DNA from: Sanderia malayensis
Taxonomy: Eukaryota; Cnidaria; Scyphozoa; Semaeostomeae; Pelagiidae
NCBI GenBank assembly: GCA_013076295.1
Contig: RQOL01000828.1
Location: 1,240,001 to 1,304,000 of the forward strand
Length of the DNA: 64,000 nucleotides
Direction: 5' to 3'
This document shows positions 24,538 through 39,200 of the stretch, piece by piece (position 1 is the first letter of the stretch; each line of letters opens with the position of its first letter). The notes beneath the pieces are model-generated. The model worked only from the letters and a program-made list of their open reading frames with translations, ran no database searches and had not been told where the DNA came from. A program made the translations under genes and the position numbers.

Positions 24538-27500
24538 TACGCATGCCGTGCCTTGAACAATGAGCCCCGTAAACAAGCATTTATCTATTAGGAAGTATTA
24601 AGAGGGGTTTGTTATCACTTCATTGCTGAAGAGGTTTCTTTTCGGTATATGGCATGTAACCAACGCTCTGTCGTGTAAAATGCACATTTTAACCTTCAAT
24701 ATTTGATCTGTGTTGGCGATAACAACAAACTTAGTCCAATGGGTGTGCGTTGGTACCTCTGGTTTTCATAGTAAAGGCAACCTCAAGGTTACAGTGTCTT
24801 GTGCCTTGTTTCAATTTGAATATTCGGGTTGTTTTTCGCAGCTTTTCACTCTGGTATAGAAATAGGAAAAACTATTTTTTCAAAAAGAAATCTATTTTAA
24901 AATTCCAAGGTTTTGAAATGTATTGTTTTAAGTCCTTGATAACAAGGTACAAGGGACCGTTTTTCAATAGCAACTTTTTTTATTTAATTTGGAGAATTAA
25001 CTGTATATCTTTAGCCAAAATAAACAAAAAGTTTTTAATGAGGTTTAACTCAGTGCTATGGAAGCTTTGGCTAAGGTTGACTCTAATTTTTGTATAATTT
25101 ATAACTTTTGGATATAATCATAGTTTAGTAAACTTTAGTGAAGAAAAACAGGTCATCTCAAACATGGGCAGTGGCACATGTTCTTTTCATTTAAATTGTT
25201 TCTACGTTGATAAATCAAAAGCAAGGACTTCAGGTAAATATCATAATGCCATGTGTGTTTTTATATTTGCTAACCCTTTCCATTTGGGTATTCTTACATG
25301 AAGTTTTAGATAAATCAAAGGATAATCTGCATGATCCCGCGGGAAGGGAAACCTTCTTTGAGCTGAGGGAAGTGTACTTCTTCCTTTTCACACCTTCGTC
25401 TTGCTTTGTGGTGGAGTGGATGACATCCAATTTGGACGAAGGCAATGACGCCAGCAAAAGAAATTCTTGCATGAAGCGTAATTTTAGCAATTTGGTTTCA
25501 TTGAGTGTTGCAAGTAGATTGTTCTTCTCTGATTAACGAAGTTCAATTTGCAGTTGGTGTAAATGCTGCAATTGTGAATCTATTTTACCTTTTCAGACAC
25601 AGTTTAGGCCCACGCACAATGGCTGTTCAAACTTGTTGAACACAAGCAGATATTCGGCGAACAGGTGGAATTTAGAAGGAAAGGGGTAACAGGTTTTGTT
25701 TATGTACAGTGTTGACTATTTTCGCATCTCGAAATTAACATTATCGCTTATATATTTACTAGATTGAATCAATGAAGAACACTGGCCAGATGGCAAATAC
25801 TGAACCAAAAATCCCCGCGAAATATTCACTTTTCGATGAATCTGGGTACTGGGTACAAAACTTTTCGCGAGCCCCTGTCTTGACGGCACTGTATAGAAGG
25901 GATGTGTTTTTTTGATATATTTAAAAATATAAGGTTGAGAAGGTGGGAGGAAGTAAAACGCAATCGCATTGACTCGCAATAAAATTGTTATTTTCCTCTA
26001 TTTTTGAGGCTTTAAACCCAAATTTTACAACTGATCTCGAAATTAAATAAGTAACAATAAATATCAGGATCATTGTCTATCAGTTGAATTTCTATTCAAT
26101 TTTCTTTCCAACTCTACTCTTGCTTCTTCTTTATTCGTCCATCTCCCAAGTCATTGGGTCGACTTGAGCTATCTCCGGATTTCCATGCACGACCTTATCT
26201 TCCAAACCTCACGTTGGACCAGGATTTTCGTGAAACTAGAACGTAAGAAAGAAGGTATTGTGCAGGTCATAATAAATTCACGTAAACGAGAATAAATTAA
26301 AGTAAAGTATACATCCGTCAAATCGAATTTCGTTTGGCTAAACGCTTTTTCTTATGAATAACCTACTCAAAGACCTTGTTCTAAAGTTCCTTAGAACCTG
26401 TTTTGACCAAATTGTAGTACTAAAAATCCCTTAATAGTTCTATAACATTAGATTCGTATTCTGTCCGGAAGATAGCATAAGCGCAAAAATCATTCAAATT
26501 CTAAATTCTTTAAATTGTTGGGCCCTCATGTACAACTCTGATGCATACCAAACAGTCCAGTGTAATTTATAATAAACAAAGTCAGTAATGCAACATATTG
26601 GCTGACCTTGAATTGCGGCAACGAAAGCTCCGTTATTTTCTCCAACCATCTTCGTTTGTTTCGGGAAACCAGGCTGCTTTTTCTCCTCTCAACGACTGTT
26701 CAAATACCATCGTCTTCATCCCCTCGGTGAATATCTGGAAATCAAGAAGAACGGCCTTAATAAGGTTACAGCAAATGCACATTTCGGAAAATATCTGAAA
26801 AGATAAGATCAATCATTCAATGCTTGTCAGCGATATCGGTTGGCATTATGCTATGATAGTGTGTAACTACAAATAAATAATGCATTAAATTTTAAAGCGT
26901 ACCTAATTTATCAGCGAAAATAGCTGCAGCATTCTTCGGCCATATTGTTTTGCATCACAAGAAAATTTGGCATTTTGTCGAAGACTTCGCAGTCATTTTC
27001 TTTCCAAAGCACAAGCTTTTATGTTCCTTTTTCAACGATTTAAAACTGCTTTAATTATTTTGTCTTCGTTCCAAAGCATGACAAGCTGCTGTCTTCTGTT
27101 TGCTTCGCCTTGTCCAGCTGTTCTTCGCCCTTCCTCAAATTCTTCTTCGCCCTTCTTCATCCTTCCTCGTCCTTCTTCGCCCTTCTGCTCTCCACTGCTG
27201 ACGTTCAAAGAACTTGAGTTGCCACGTGCCAGAACATTTATACCTGCGCAGACCTGCGCACATATTAGAACCGGAAACAGGGAACGATATCACCATATTT
27301 GGTCAATGGAAGTCACTAAATCCAAATGAGAAGAAAGTTCATTGTTAAGATCTTGAAAGAGAGGTTTATCAAGCATGCGCTAATGACAAACTCCCTCGTG
27401 CAACACATCGCAGCATAAGATCTCAATAGCAAGGATACAAAGTGATTGTTGGCTATAATAGTTGAAGGCATCGAAGCTTCCATACGAGAACACTTTTGAC

Positions 27501-30235
27501 CCCCGAGTTGTCATAATGGTAGACACAATGGTAGACGACTCTTAATACTTCCTTCTCAAGGGAGTTTCGGTCTTGCCTTCAACAACTTTTTGATTGGTTA
27601 GAAAAAGAAGAATTGAAAATGTGAAAACTTGTTCAAACACTTTTGAAAATTACCCGGTCCAATAAAATTTCGCCAAAAAAACGGCGAAACCCTATCTTCC
27701 CCGGGGGAACCTATGCCACGTGCCGAGCAGCCACTAAAGCTCACCATCTTACCTCATTTTGCCAAATAGAATCACTGATCGCTATTCGAAGATAAAATCT
27801 TTTTTAAAGATCAGTAACTCATGGTCGAAAGTGAAGAAATTCCCAGTGGCATTTAGCACAGGCAATGGTCACCACGGAAGGCTTGTGCAAATTAAGCCAT
27901 GAGGATATTAAGTGGGCAGTTAAACGAGGGAGCAAACCAAATGCGCATGCGTCCTGTTAATACATGATGTCACAGATAAAATTACCTCAAAGTATGACAT
28001 CTAAATACACTTCTTTGAAGGCCAGCTTTATTTTTCCCAATTAAACACAGCTTTCAGCTGTCTTTGCAACTGTTCAAAACCAAGACAGCAATGACAAAAC
28101 TTCACAATTTGAAGCAAAGTGTGATAGGTAAAGATTGCAACTACATTGAGGAGGACTAGTGGCCAATGTTAAGCATAACTTACAGGTAAATTGAGGCATT
28201 GTCTGTAATGATAGTGATCCGGTATTGGCAGTTGGTCTTGAGCAATTGTGTCAAGCAAATGAGAATTCTTGAAGGGCTTAAATGAAGATTGGTCCAGTTG
28301 AATGTTGGTCCTCTAATTCCTATAAAGCAAGGAATTGGCGTCAATTATGAAATAATTGTAATTAATTATCATTAACACTACAAAATTATTTTATTTCTAA
28401 AAGGCTATTTATACAGAAAGATAAAGAAAAATAAAATAACTTTACTTGTAGTTGGAAAATCTTCTTTACTTAATGTTGTCGTTTTGGCAATTCGAATATC
28501 ACAAAAATACTCCATCCTTTGATAATCTAGAAGACAATGAAACTTATGTTAACAAATATTGCCATTTGGAAATCATCACCCACTTTCAATTTAACTAAAC
28601 TTTTAGGTAAATAAAATAGTAAAAATAAAATACCATTCACTCGCAATTCTAAAGACTTCTTGCGCCTTTGTCCCAATCAACAAATGAGTACAGCCTCCTC
28701 TTGATTTAGAGACAGAAATCATTCAGATTACTTTTTATACCACCTAACCATATATCCAAACCATCACGTTTTACGTTTCATAAAATCAATGCAAAAAATA
28801 ATAATTATAATTATAATAATTCTAGATAAAAGCCACGATATCTAAAACCACCAAAGCGGCAATAGACAAAAATTAAAACAGTCTAAGATTAAAATATTTG
28901 AAGAAAGCATGAGGGAAATTAGGCTCAGCCAAAATTTGGCAACTTTCGACTGGAGGATTTGATGATTATTACGATATAAACCTAAATGGCTAAATCTAAA
29001 GACAGTTGTGAAATCTAGTCCAATCTATATGAATCCTGATGGAATAAAACTCGCTTAAACCCCTTTGATCGGTATAAAAAACTCCTAATATCAATTTACA
29101 ATTATGCATAGCAGCTTATTTGTTTTATCTAACAGAAGGCCTTGCCAATAATAAAGACTATGGTTCTCATATAACATAAGTTTTAACACACTGTGTTATT
29201 CGTTTTAAAGAAACAAAATTTGATACGAGGGTAATTTCTTCTAATTTTACTTGGAAATCATTTGATAAATATTTCCGACGGTTTATCTACTAGGTACGCT
29301 TAATTTGTAAAAAAATTTAACGTTTCGTAATCATACAAATACAGCGATGGTACAGTTGCTTTGTCATCTAATTTTGGTTGCACATGACTTATAATAATAG
29401 TAATAATAACAATAGCAGTAATAATAATATTTACAAGCTCCCACCTTTATTAGTCACCATTGAAACCCTGATAGAGTACAATGTATATCATTTTGTACTA
29501 GTCTCTCTTTCATCCAATAAATCCAAGGTAACGGACTTCTGATTGCAACAGTGTGGTGTGTATGGCTGACAGCAAGTTTAAATTGCCAATGTTGGGTTAT
29601 CACAATGAAAATAACAGTATTATCAATCGAAATGCTCATGACTTGCAGGAGTTAAGTGGTTCAGTGAATTGGGTTTCCACACGTGTCAGTCAATCTTGTA
29701 GTTGTGAAGGAATTAAAACGCTGGAAATAAAAACAACAAGTTTCATTCGAATGATGTATAAAATCAGAAGTGAACGGTTGAAAAGTAGAAACTAACAGGA
29801 GACGAATAAAATAAAAATAAAATGCTTAGGAACTAACATCTTCAACATACTTTAGCCTAATTAACCTAAACCTAATACTTTAACCATACTTTAACCTAAA
29901 GTATATTACACAATGTTATATTGCGATAACTATTATCCTTCCTGGCCTATAAATTTTGCTGACATACAACAAGGTATTGGTGTCTCAGGCTGAGATTCAA
30001 CCAAGAAAATACTTGTTGCAATGATAACAAATAGCCGAGAATGTATCACAACAAATGAGATTTCGTTAACAACCCAGCAATATTACAGCTGAGATGTTGA
30101 AGAAAAAATCGGTTCAAGGAAATGTCACAGGAATGCCTTGGGAAGGAGCAGCGAAATTCGATGCATCGCACATAAAGGTAAAGCTGTAGCAATAAGATCA
30201 ACATACCAGGTCAATAGAGTCCTGTCGTGTTGCAA
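24538..30235. other. 5.7-kb intergenic region between convergent hemicentin and GPSM2
   Basis: I find no gene I can support here. It is mostly AT-rich. A CTTCGCCC-type pyrimidine microsatellite lies at about 27118-27190. Two short minus-strand open pieces with acceptor-like edges (26633-26734 and 26131-26207) look protein-like but match no family I recognise. The stretch 25300-25530 is open in several frames at once, which argues against reading it as coding. A GCGCATGCG motif, the core of an NRF-1-like promoter site, lies near 27943. The GPSM2 3' UTR presumably occupies the right end. Confidence 0.6.
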
Positions 30236-33200
30236 TTATTTCTTATTAGGAAGCTGTACTCTTTGGTCGTTAATCCGCTTTGATTGCAACTTTAAAATCA
30301 AATTGAAGAAGTCCTCATCTGGTACAGTTGGGCCACGAGGCAGGGCAGGAAAATCACAACGTTGGTCTTCTATTCGAGTGGCCTAAAAATATCATACTAA
30401 ACTATATATGGGGCTTAGTGTGAAAGAAAACCGTGTTACATTGCACAGTGATGGCAGGAAATAATAGAGAAAAATAGCCAAGTGTAATGCAGAGAAATGG
30501 CTGGAACGCATGCAGAGGAATAGCTACAAAAGATGGTCAGCAGAGAAGGCAATACCTGGCACCGCATAAGCATATCAAAAAATGAATCATCTGGAATAGT
30601 TGCCGGTGCTTCGGTATTTATAAGGTGATCACGAACTAAAAAAAAGAAGAGAACATTTAAAGAAGACTTCATGACAGAACAGGATACAATTGCATTGAAA
30701 TTAAGCAGTGAATTACCATTTGGATCAAGGCCAGGAAGATCTGGCATCTGAGAGCGTTGTCCGTCAATGCGGTTGCCCTGTACTCTTTGCAGTATATCGA
30801 AGAGGTTTTCAGTGCTGACACTTGGCTGCATAGCTGATGGTGGCTTCAAACTACTGTTGTTTTGTTGTTGTATACGTTGTTTCTTATCCTTAGACGTGGA
30901 TGTGTTGTTGACAGCAATAGCAGCCTTCTGTTGTCCGGCCATCGGGAGTTCGCATCTTTGATCATCCATCCGACCCCCTTGTGATTTGAGCAACAGGTCG
31001 AAGAAATCGTCACCAGGCCCTCATCCAGCGATGAATTGAAACTCTGAAATTCAAAGGAAACTTAGATTGAATTATCTTAATATATTGAAGTTTAAATCAT
31101 GTAGAAACGCAACTATAAAGCTGTGTGGACGTGCTATTTACTGAAACAAAATAAAAACCACAAAAATAAAATAATATAAAGTGTTTCAAATTTTTAAAAG
31201 TACTCTGGCTAAAATATACGAACTGAAAAAAACTCATGATACAAAGAATCCATCTTCTGGAGGCTCCTTAGTTGAATGATAATGAACTTAAGAGCTCTTT
31301 TAAACTTACACATACTTGTGGCATTACAAGCAAATGCGTTAAAGTTACGCAGATAGAATTAGGCCTAGTTTTGAAGCTTAAAATGGAAAGAGGATGACAA
31401 GCGGTAAAGATGAAGGGATTAAGATCGACGTCTATTCGATTACACGAGATTTGTTAATCAAATCAAACCGAAGCTAATCGATTCAATCGGATTTGACGCA
31501 GATGCATTCATACATACATGGTCCGAATTGACGCTGAGGTTAACATCACCAAGGCTTCTATTTGATCCTGCATTTCCGATCGGCCTGGGACCAGTAGATC
31601 CATTCTAAAGAGAAATACATGTGCAAACATGAATAATTAAAAACAGCTGCAAAGTTAACGCGCAGCTAAAGCCGGCTGCTAATTCTAATACATTGATAAA
31701 TTGTTATAGAAAAGCAACTGCTCCACAAAGGTGTTATTGCGAAGTTTCAACTTACCACAACAAAATTCTGCTCTCGATTACCTTAAAACGAAATGAAAAA
31801 ATATGTGAGCAGGACCAATTTGTTGGCACTAGATCAATTTGAGAAGAGGTGGAAATGCTGTGGGAAAAGGAGTCAGGAGGAGTCAACTTCGCGTAAGTTG
31901 AAAACGTTAAAAAGTTACAAGAAAAACGCGATTACCTGGCCTCAACACATCTGGAGAGCGTCCGCTAACTTGAACGTCAACTCTGCAAAGAAAAACATAG
32001 GTTCAATAAGCTGAAAAAGAGCAACGAAGTAAAAGTTGCACCAATGACACCTGCATCATCCTCAGATCAAAAGCATTATTCATAGCATTTTGAAATTATC
32101 ACGGAAAATCTTGATAAAAATCAATGACGTTTTGCCATAGATGCATACCGCGTATTTTTCATAGAAATTCCAAGGACAATTTTCAAATCGGCAATGTTCA
32201 TCTCTGCAGTCAATTCACCTGTCCTGTCTTGAACCTGAACGCAAAACAAAATGAAGAATCGTACATGATCAATCGTAAACAGTCCTGCCTACTTGCAATC
32301 AGTCTTGCAAATACCTTGTGTATATAAAAACACACGAGTTGGTCACATAGCTCACCTCTTTAGAAACCGAAAGATGCTTCTCAGCGTATTGTAAAGCCAG
32401 TTCGTGCTTGTTTAAGGCTGTGTACGCGTTACCCAGACTCCAATACGCTCGTCCTTCTCCAACTCTGCAAAAACAAGAATACTTAAAATCGAAGAAAGAA
32501 TACCATCGTGCTATCAATCGACAACGTCCAGTTGAAAGGCGTTGCAATGTAACCTCACAATAACGTACTCTTGTATTTGTAACGAGCTTCCAGGGAAAAA
32601 GACACGTGTTATTTTAAACTACTTCGTGATAGAATCAACCTTGGCTTTAACTATAGCAAACCATAACAATGGACACCAAACAATGTCTCCCGCACCACGT
32701 AGGGAGTTCGTTATTAAGTCGAGATTATCAAATTGCTCTATAAAGCAATAACTATGCATATAACATGGGTAGATCGCGTCTTCATATTGACATTATATAT
32801 TGTGAATAAGGTGTTAATAAATAAATATATACCGGTCTCCAAGCTCCTTTGCGATTGTTAGATGACGTTGGTGGTAATCAACTGCCTTTTCAAAGCACTT
32901 CAGAAGCGTGTATGTATTACCCAAGCTGTAGCAAGCCTTATGGAACAAAAAACAACAGACTATAAACCATCCCCGATTAAAACTACGTTTCAAACTGACA
33001 ACTGAAGATAAGAGCTGTATACGAATAGATGCCACCACAAAATGCAACACAAAAGACAAACAGTGCAGCACAGGTGCAAAAACATCTGCCTCTCTTGTGT
33101 AACAATGCAATGGTATTATTGCGTAAGAAGACTATGCCAGCAGGCATAACTAGTATAGAAAGATACCCGGGGGAGGAGTTAACTTCGGTATATACTGGTA

Positions 33201-36200
33201 TTGGATGTGGCACTTTTGGGGAACCTCTTCTGACAGAAAATTAATTTTGGGGAATCATTTTAGGTAAGAAAACAATGGCCATAAACTTCGGGGTATCACT
33301 TGTACTCGTAATACAAGGCTTTGTCAGAAAAAGACTCAAATCATAAGTAATGGTAGATGTGCATAGATATTATCACTTTCAGCATTGGTTGCAGAACGAA
33401 GTAGTAACGAACAGAATAGCTGGTGATAAACTTTAGAGTATGCATTTTTTTATCAACTTTAAATTTTGAGGCAGGACGTTTTTGGAAAATTCCCACATTT
33501 TACGATATGACTTCACATTTAAAATTGTACACCCCCCGTCTATTGAAATTCCCCCGGGAAAACATAACAACGTAAATCAATTATAACACGACTTGAAATT
33601 ACATTATACGGATTGTTGGATGATCCCGGCGGCAAGACCAACCATATGCAATACACTCTATTTCTTTTATAAATCTAAAATCATCTTGTTTTTGTTTTAA
33701 TTTCTCATCCGAGGATGAGCATGTTCTAACCTTGTTCTTATTTATTTGGGAAATCGAGCCTCTGTCACGATTTTACTCATGAGCATCGAGCCCGTTACGT
33801 AATAATTTTTATATTTAGGCCCCGTTTACACGGTACCGGTCAAGTTTTTAGCCGTTCAAGTTTTTGTACGGCTAGGTGTACCGGTCAAATATTTGTACGG
33901 ATAGGCCTCCCGTTTACACGATGGCTTTTGCTAGCCGGCTTTCTTTGATCGTCATGCGCAGTATGCTTTTTCATGAATCGTTGGCGCCAAGTCGAATTAT
34001 TTTTTGTGTGGTGAGTGAAATGATTTGTTGTCTGGATTTTTATGAAATTTACTATCGTCTTTTTTATTTCTGAAAGTTAACCTTAGTCGCAAATAACAAA
34101 AAATTGATTTTAAATTTTGAGCGCCAAATCTAGCATTTTCAAAGTGCCTCGCTTTCCTGACTTTTTCACCTCTTTATGAATCCGTACAAATATTTGCACG
34201 GTTAGAAGCGTTTAGACGGTACCGTTCAAATATTTGACCGCTCAAGTTGTCAACTCGTCCTCTTCCTAACAGGACAAGTTTTTGCACGGCTATCCGTACA
34301 AATATTTGTACGGATAGCCGATCTCGTGTAAACGCGACCCCTATCCGTACAAAAACTTGAACGGCTAAAAACTTGACCGGTACCGTGTAAACGGGGCCTT
34401 AGTATCTTCATCAATGTTTTTATATGGAAACTTAATCTGCTGCGTTAACAAAATTATTTGCAGACGTAGTTATGTTATTTTTATAATCTATGTAATTCTT
34501 TCCACGCAATGTTTTATTTTTAGTTTCCCAATTTTTATAAATAAGTGTACTGAAAATCTGATCTGATCGAACTTTAAGTTGTCTATTCCTCTCGGCTATT
34601 GGGGCCTGTGACACCTCATTGTTCTTATAAAGTGTGTTCTTATAACAAAAGTGTGTATAATGCAATAACATGCAAACCTGTGCTGTGATTGCTCTATCTC
34701 CAAGTCTCTCTGCTATTTCCAATGTTTTCCTACAATGACAACAAAAACAATAAATACACATTTTTTTAATAAGAATCATAAAATTTTTGCCGAGGCTCGA
34801 TGTTCTTAATTTTTTCATAATTTGAGGCTCAAATGTTCTCAAAAGTGTTCTTATTTTATTTTGCAGTAATATTAGACCAGAACTCAAACATTATTTATAC
34901 ATGTACTCAGCCACTTTACTACGGCATAACAGGTTGTCTTATGAATGACTTTTGTTTAGGAATTGCATGGTTTCGTTTTGTTGAAGTGAAAAAATTCAAA
35001 AATCACTTTTTGTTTCTTTTTTAATTTCTCATCCGAAGCTGAGCATGTTCTAAACTTGTTCTTATTTTTTTGAGAAATCGAGCCTCAGTGTTCTTATAAA
35101 GTGTGTTCTTATAAAAAAAGTGTACATTCAGAGTTGCAGTGAAAATAAACATGCTACCAAGCTAGAGTTAAAACAAACATATATCAGGTTAGAGTCCAAA
35201 TGAACATGAGGACGTGGAGCAGCCGTCACTAACTAGCAGGACTTAAGCAAAAAGATTCAAACAAAAACTACTCCATAATTATTGTACATCAAGAGTTAGC
35301 GGCTGCAATTGGCCAGCTTCTCATTTCACACGTTACGGATTGATATTAATATTTGTTGCTAACAGCGTAAATAATGAAGCGGGATGAAATGAAACCTTTG
35401 TAGCATGTTTGTTCGCTTGTGTAGCATGTCACAGTGAGTATTGAATACTGTTTGTATTCAGTAGCCCATCATTGACCAATGTGGTTTAACACAGCCGATG
35501 AGGAGTTCAAAAGTGCAGTCACACCTAACAGTGGTTTTTCTCTTCAAACTCCCCCTCCATCCGACCCACAAGGTAAAACAAGAACACAATACAAATGCTT
35601 GCTTTTCACATCACCAAATGGAAAAACATGGCAATGTGACGGCTCTTAAAGCCCAGTTGCACAGCTATCTTCAACTTTGTTGTCAAATATGGAAAAAGCT
35701 AGCAGCTGTTTCCTTCGCGTACACGACGTTTGACAATAATAAACATTGTTATGTAACTCGTAAGTCTCCAGTTGACCTTCGACGGAGTCGAACAGCAATC
35801 TTCAACTACCGTAAATCCTCGATAGAACAGGGCGCTTTGTGAAACAAAAAAGGCACTTTGTTTTTTGCAAAATCTTGGGGAGGCACGTGCCCCCAGTGCC
35901 CCCCAGGTTCCTACGTCTATGACCCCAAGTAACATTCAAAGCGCTTGCAAATGAGAAAGTTAGACCAATCTCCTTGGGTAAGTTCCATCCATAATAATGA
36001 CAATTTGGGACCAGCAAACTTAGAGAAACTCAGCTGATATTTCATCTATCAGAAAAATATCTGATTAGAAAACATCAATTCGCATTCTAGTATTCCGGTC
36101 CGCGTTTTAGTAAATTTTCCGATTAGTTCCGCCAGGCTGTTTGGTTTCGCACGCCGTTCCGCGTTCAGTGTTTTAGAAGTAGCCACGCGAACTTCCCAGA

Positions 36201-39200
36201 TGCTGGCTGCTTATCATTTGCATAATAAACTAACAATTACAAATTCACATGCTCGTCTGTTAAAATGAATGTTACACGACAATGTTTTCTTTGAACTCGA
36301 ACAACAAACAAAGGCATAGCTGTTGTTGTTACAAATAAAAACAACAACAAACATGTCAACGAATAACTTTGAAATATTTTGGTTATAATTTCCATAGCGG
36401 GTGTCAATTGTAATATCCAAGTTAATACACTTTTTTACTTCGTAAGAAACTTGAATCAGCACTTAGTAGCAAATGCTTTTTAATTTGACATGAAAATTTT
36501 GTCATTTTAGTACCAAACGTTTCTTAATTGGCTCTTTATTTTCCGCACTTAAAACTATCTTATTGCTTTGAAGCTGAGCATTTATCGAAGGGTGTAAACC
36601 CAGACCGTCATCAAAAAACCCGTAAAAATCAAAGTCAAACGCTAAAATCTTTTCCAAATAAAAATAAAAATGCAAAAATTAAAGTAAATAGAATCTTTTA
36701 AGAATGGAAATTTTAGATTTTCGCCCATTCTTGTTCTAGTTTCTTATAAACCAGTTTCTTCTTAAAAAAAACGTGAAAGTTAGTTACAGCTTGCATGCAT
36801 ATTGCATGATTAATAGCTAGTAACAGCAAGTTAATAAGTTTCATTGACATTGCGGAAAAAAATTGCCAGCGATCTGATAGACATGTGTACTCCTGCTTTT
36901 TGATATTTCTCATCAAGCACTTTTGAATTCGATGATATTAAATGATCGTAGTAATAAAGACAGCACTTTTGGCGCTTCCCATTGAATACTTTGCAAGATA
37001 ATTTGCTGGGGATGGGTAGCAATTTAATTTTCCTCCAAAGAAAATATAGAATAAAAAACGGCTCTAGAGAAAGCAAATATTTGAGATTTGAGAAAATGGA
37101 AATACTTGTATAGTCTCAAATCGATCAACACTGTGCTACAGTGCTACATTGAGAACTGTGGAACCGTAGCCTGTAAATAAGGCAAGGCCATGATGGTGTA
37201 GTACTTACTTGTAGTATTCTGCAGCTATCTCAAATTCACCAAGGAAAACGTGTGCGTTGCCAAGATTGCTAAACGCTCTTCTTTCTGCTGCGCTATCGTT
37301 GAACTGACGGCGATGAGCAAACGCTGGAAAAATAACAAAAATCAATGAACACACGTTTATGGATCATTAATAATTCATCGCAATTTAATTAATTTATTCA
37401 TAACCGAGCAACTGTCATACTGGAATACTTCAATTTCAAACTCAGTCCAACACGTAAATTCTATGTAGTTACGTATGCTCAATTTCCACCGTATTACATC
37501 AAAACCGTAAATCCCTCCTCCGAGCGTCTTAGTGCTCGAAGGAAGGAATTATAAAGCTCAATGTTGTATATTGAAAATGTGGAAACGTTAATGCAATACG
37601 GAATCGAGATTCACTAAGATTTTGCACGAGTTTTAGCTTCCTAGTCATCTGTTACAACGCACACGTTGGCTATGATATGTCTTACATAACACAATGTTTC
37701 CTGAGCGTTCACACACAATAGGAAAATAGATTTATGTTGTCGGAGCTTCGTTGCGACCGCTGTGCCATCGAGAAAAAGCCGCACATTGTTCGAGCTGTTT
37801 CACCATAGTCATAAGAATAATCTAGTTTATTCTTACGACTGTGGTTTCACGTGGCATCATTGGATGCGGTTCCTTTGAATTGCGACTATCGCGCGTGGAA
37901 ACTGCGCAGACTTGTGACGTCACGGGTGCCAAATCAACCAGTCCGACAATCCGACAATCCGAGCCGACGCAGTTTAGACATGGGGCCTGTCTCGTCTCTG
38001 CACGGCCAAGACATTTCAAACTAAACATTACATAACATGGACAAAAAAAAGGAGATTTCAAATTGAATTGAAGATCGTTCTGAACAAAACACCAAAGAGG
38101 GATGAGATGCAAGAGATTACTAGTAATGATTACTACCGTAAAAGCTCTATTAATAACTATATTATTTCTAATAGGCCCTTTTGAACAAAACTTTGAATTA
38201 AACCCTCACTCTCTATTAAGCCCCTCTCATAATGAGTCCCAACAATTTTCCCAGCAACTGAACAAGCACTGAAGAATTTTGCAATCATGACACAAACAAA
38301 TAGATAAAAAATGTTTTGCACCTCTTCGTGAAACTGGACAGCTTTGTCAAAATTTCCAAGCAAATAATGAGTATTGCCAAGATTTCCATAAGCTCTTCCC
38401 TCAGCAGCTCTGTCCCTGAGTTCACGAACCAACACCAGATTCGCTCTAAAAAAAGGTGTTATGATATTGCTAAAATAAAATTATCTGTCTTTCTTCTGTC
38501 GGTAGTTTCACTTGCTACAAGTTCAAAAAAGCTGTTAATACAAAATAACTCATTATCAACAGTTAACGTTGTATAATCTGATCCAGTAAAATTCAAACCG
38601 TTTCTAGTTAGAACAATATTTTCTGTCTTTCAAAAACTGAATCAACAGTTTTGCCCCTGTTGTTTTAAAACTAAACAAAGTCAACTGCAGAAGCATATCA
38701 TCTACAACATGGCAAAATGTCAAAAATTTTGGATCAGTGGAATCTGTCTGGTACCTTGAAAAGACCCAGAAAAGTTTGTTTTGAGCAGTTCAACAAACTT
38801 ATGATAGCTAAAGCAGTTGCCATAAATCAATTAAAAGAGACAAGAAGTTCAGCTTGCTGTGTTGAGAAGAAGTTCATAACATGTTAAGTATATTGGATGA
38901 AGATTTAGTATTTCTCCACATAAGATAGTGAAAGCATCTCTACTTACTCATAGAACTCAACAGCCCTTTCCAATGCAAATCTAACTTCTTCTGGAAAGTC
39001 TCCCGGGTCTCTATGCCGGCTTCTTCCGAGATGTTTTCCCTTTGCATGGTACACATTGCCAAGATTGTACAGAGCACGAGCTTCTCCAACCTACAGAGAA
39101 CAATTCTTGGCATTATTATCATTGTTAGGATCAACATTGGTTGGTAACGTTACTGTTTTGAATTTTGATATCAACTGACATTAAAAACACCGAACAACCT

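Noticed and set aside
25207..25536. Open frames on both strands around 25.2-25.5 kb
   Set aside because: Three different frames are open together and none matches a known family; most likely chance.
37822..38112. Open frames on both strands around 37.8-38.1 kb
   Set aside because: Lies in a GPSM2 intron, has no family similarity and the frames contradict each other.
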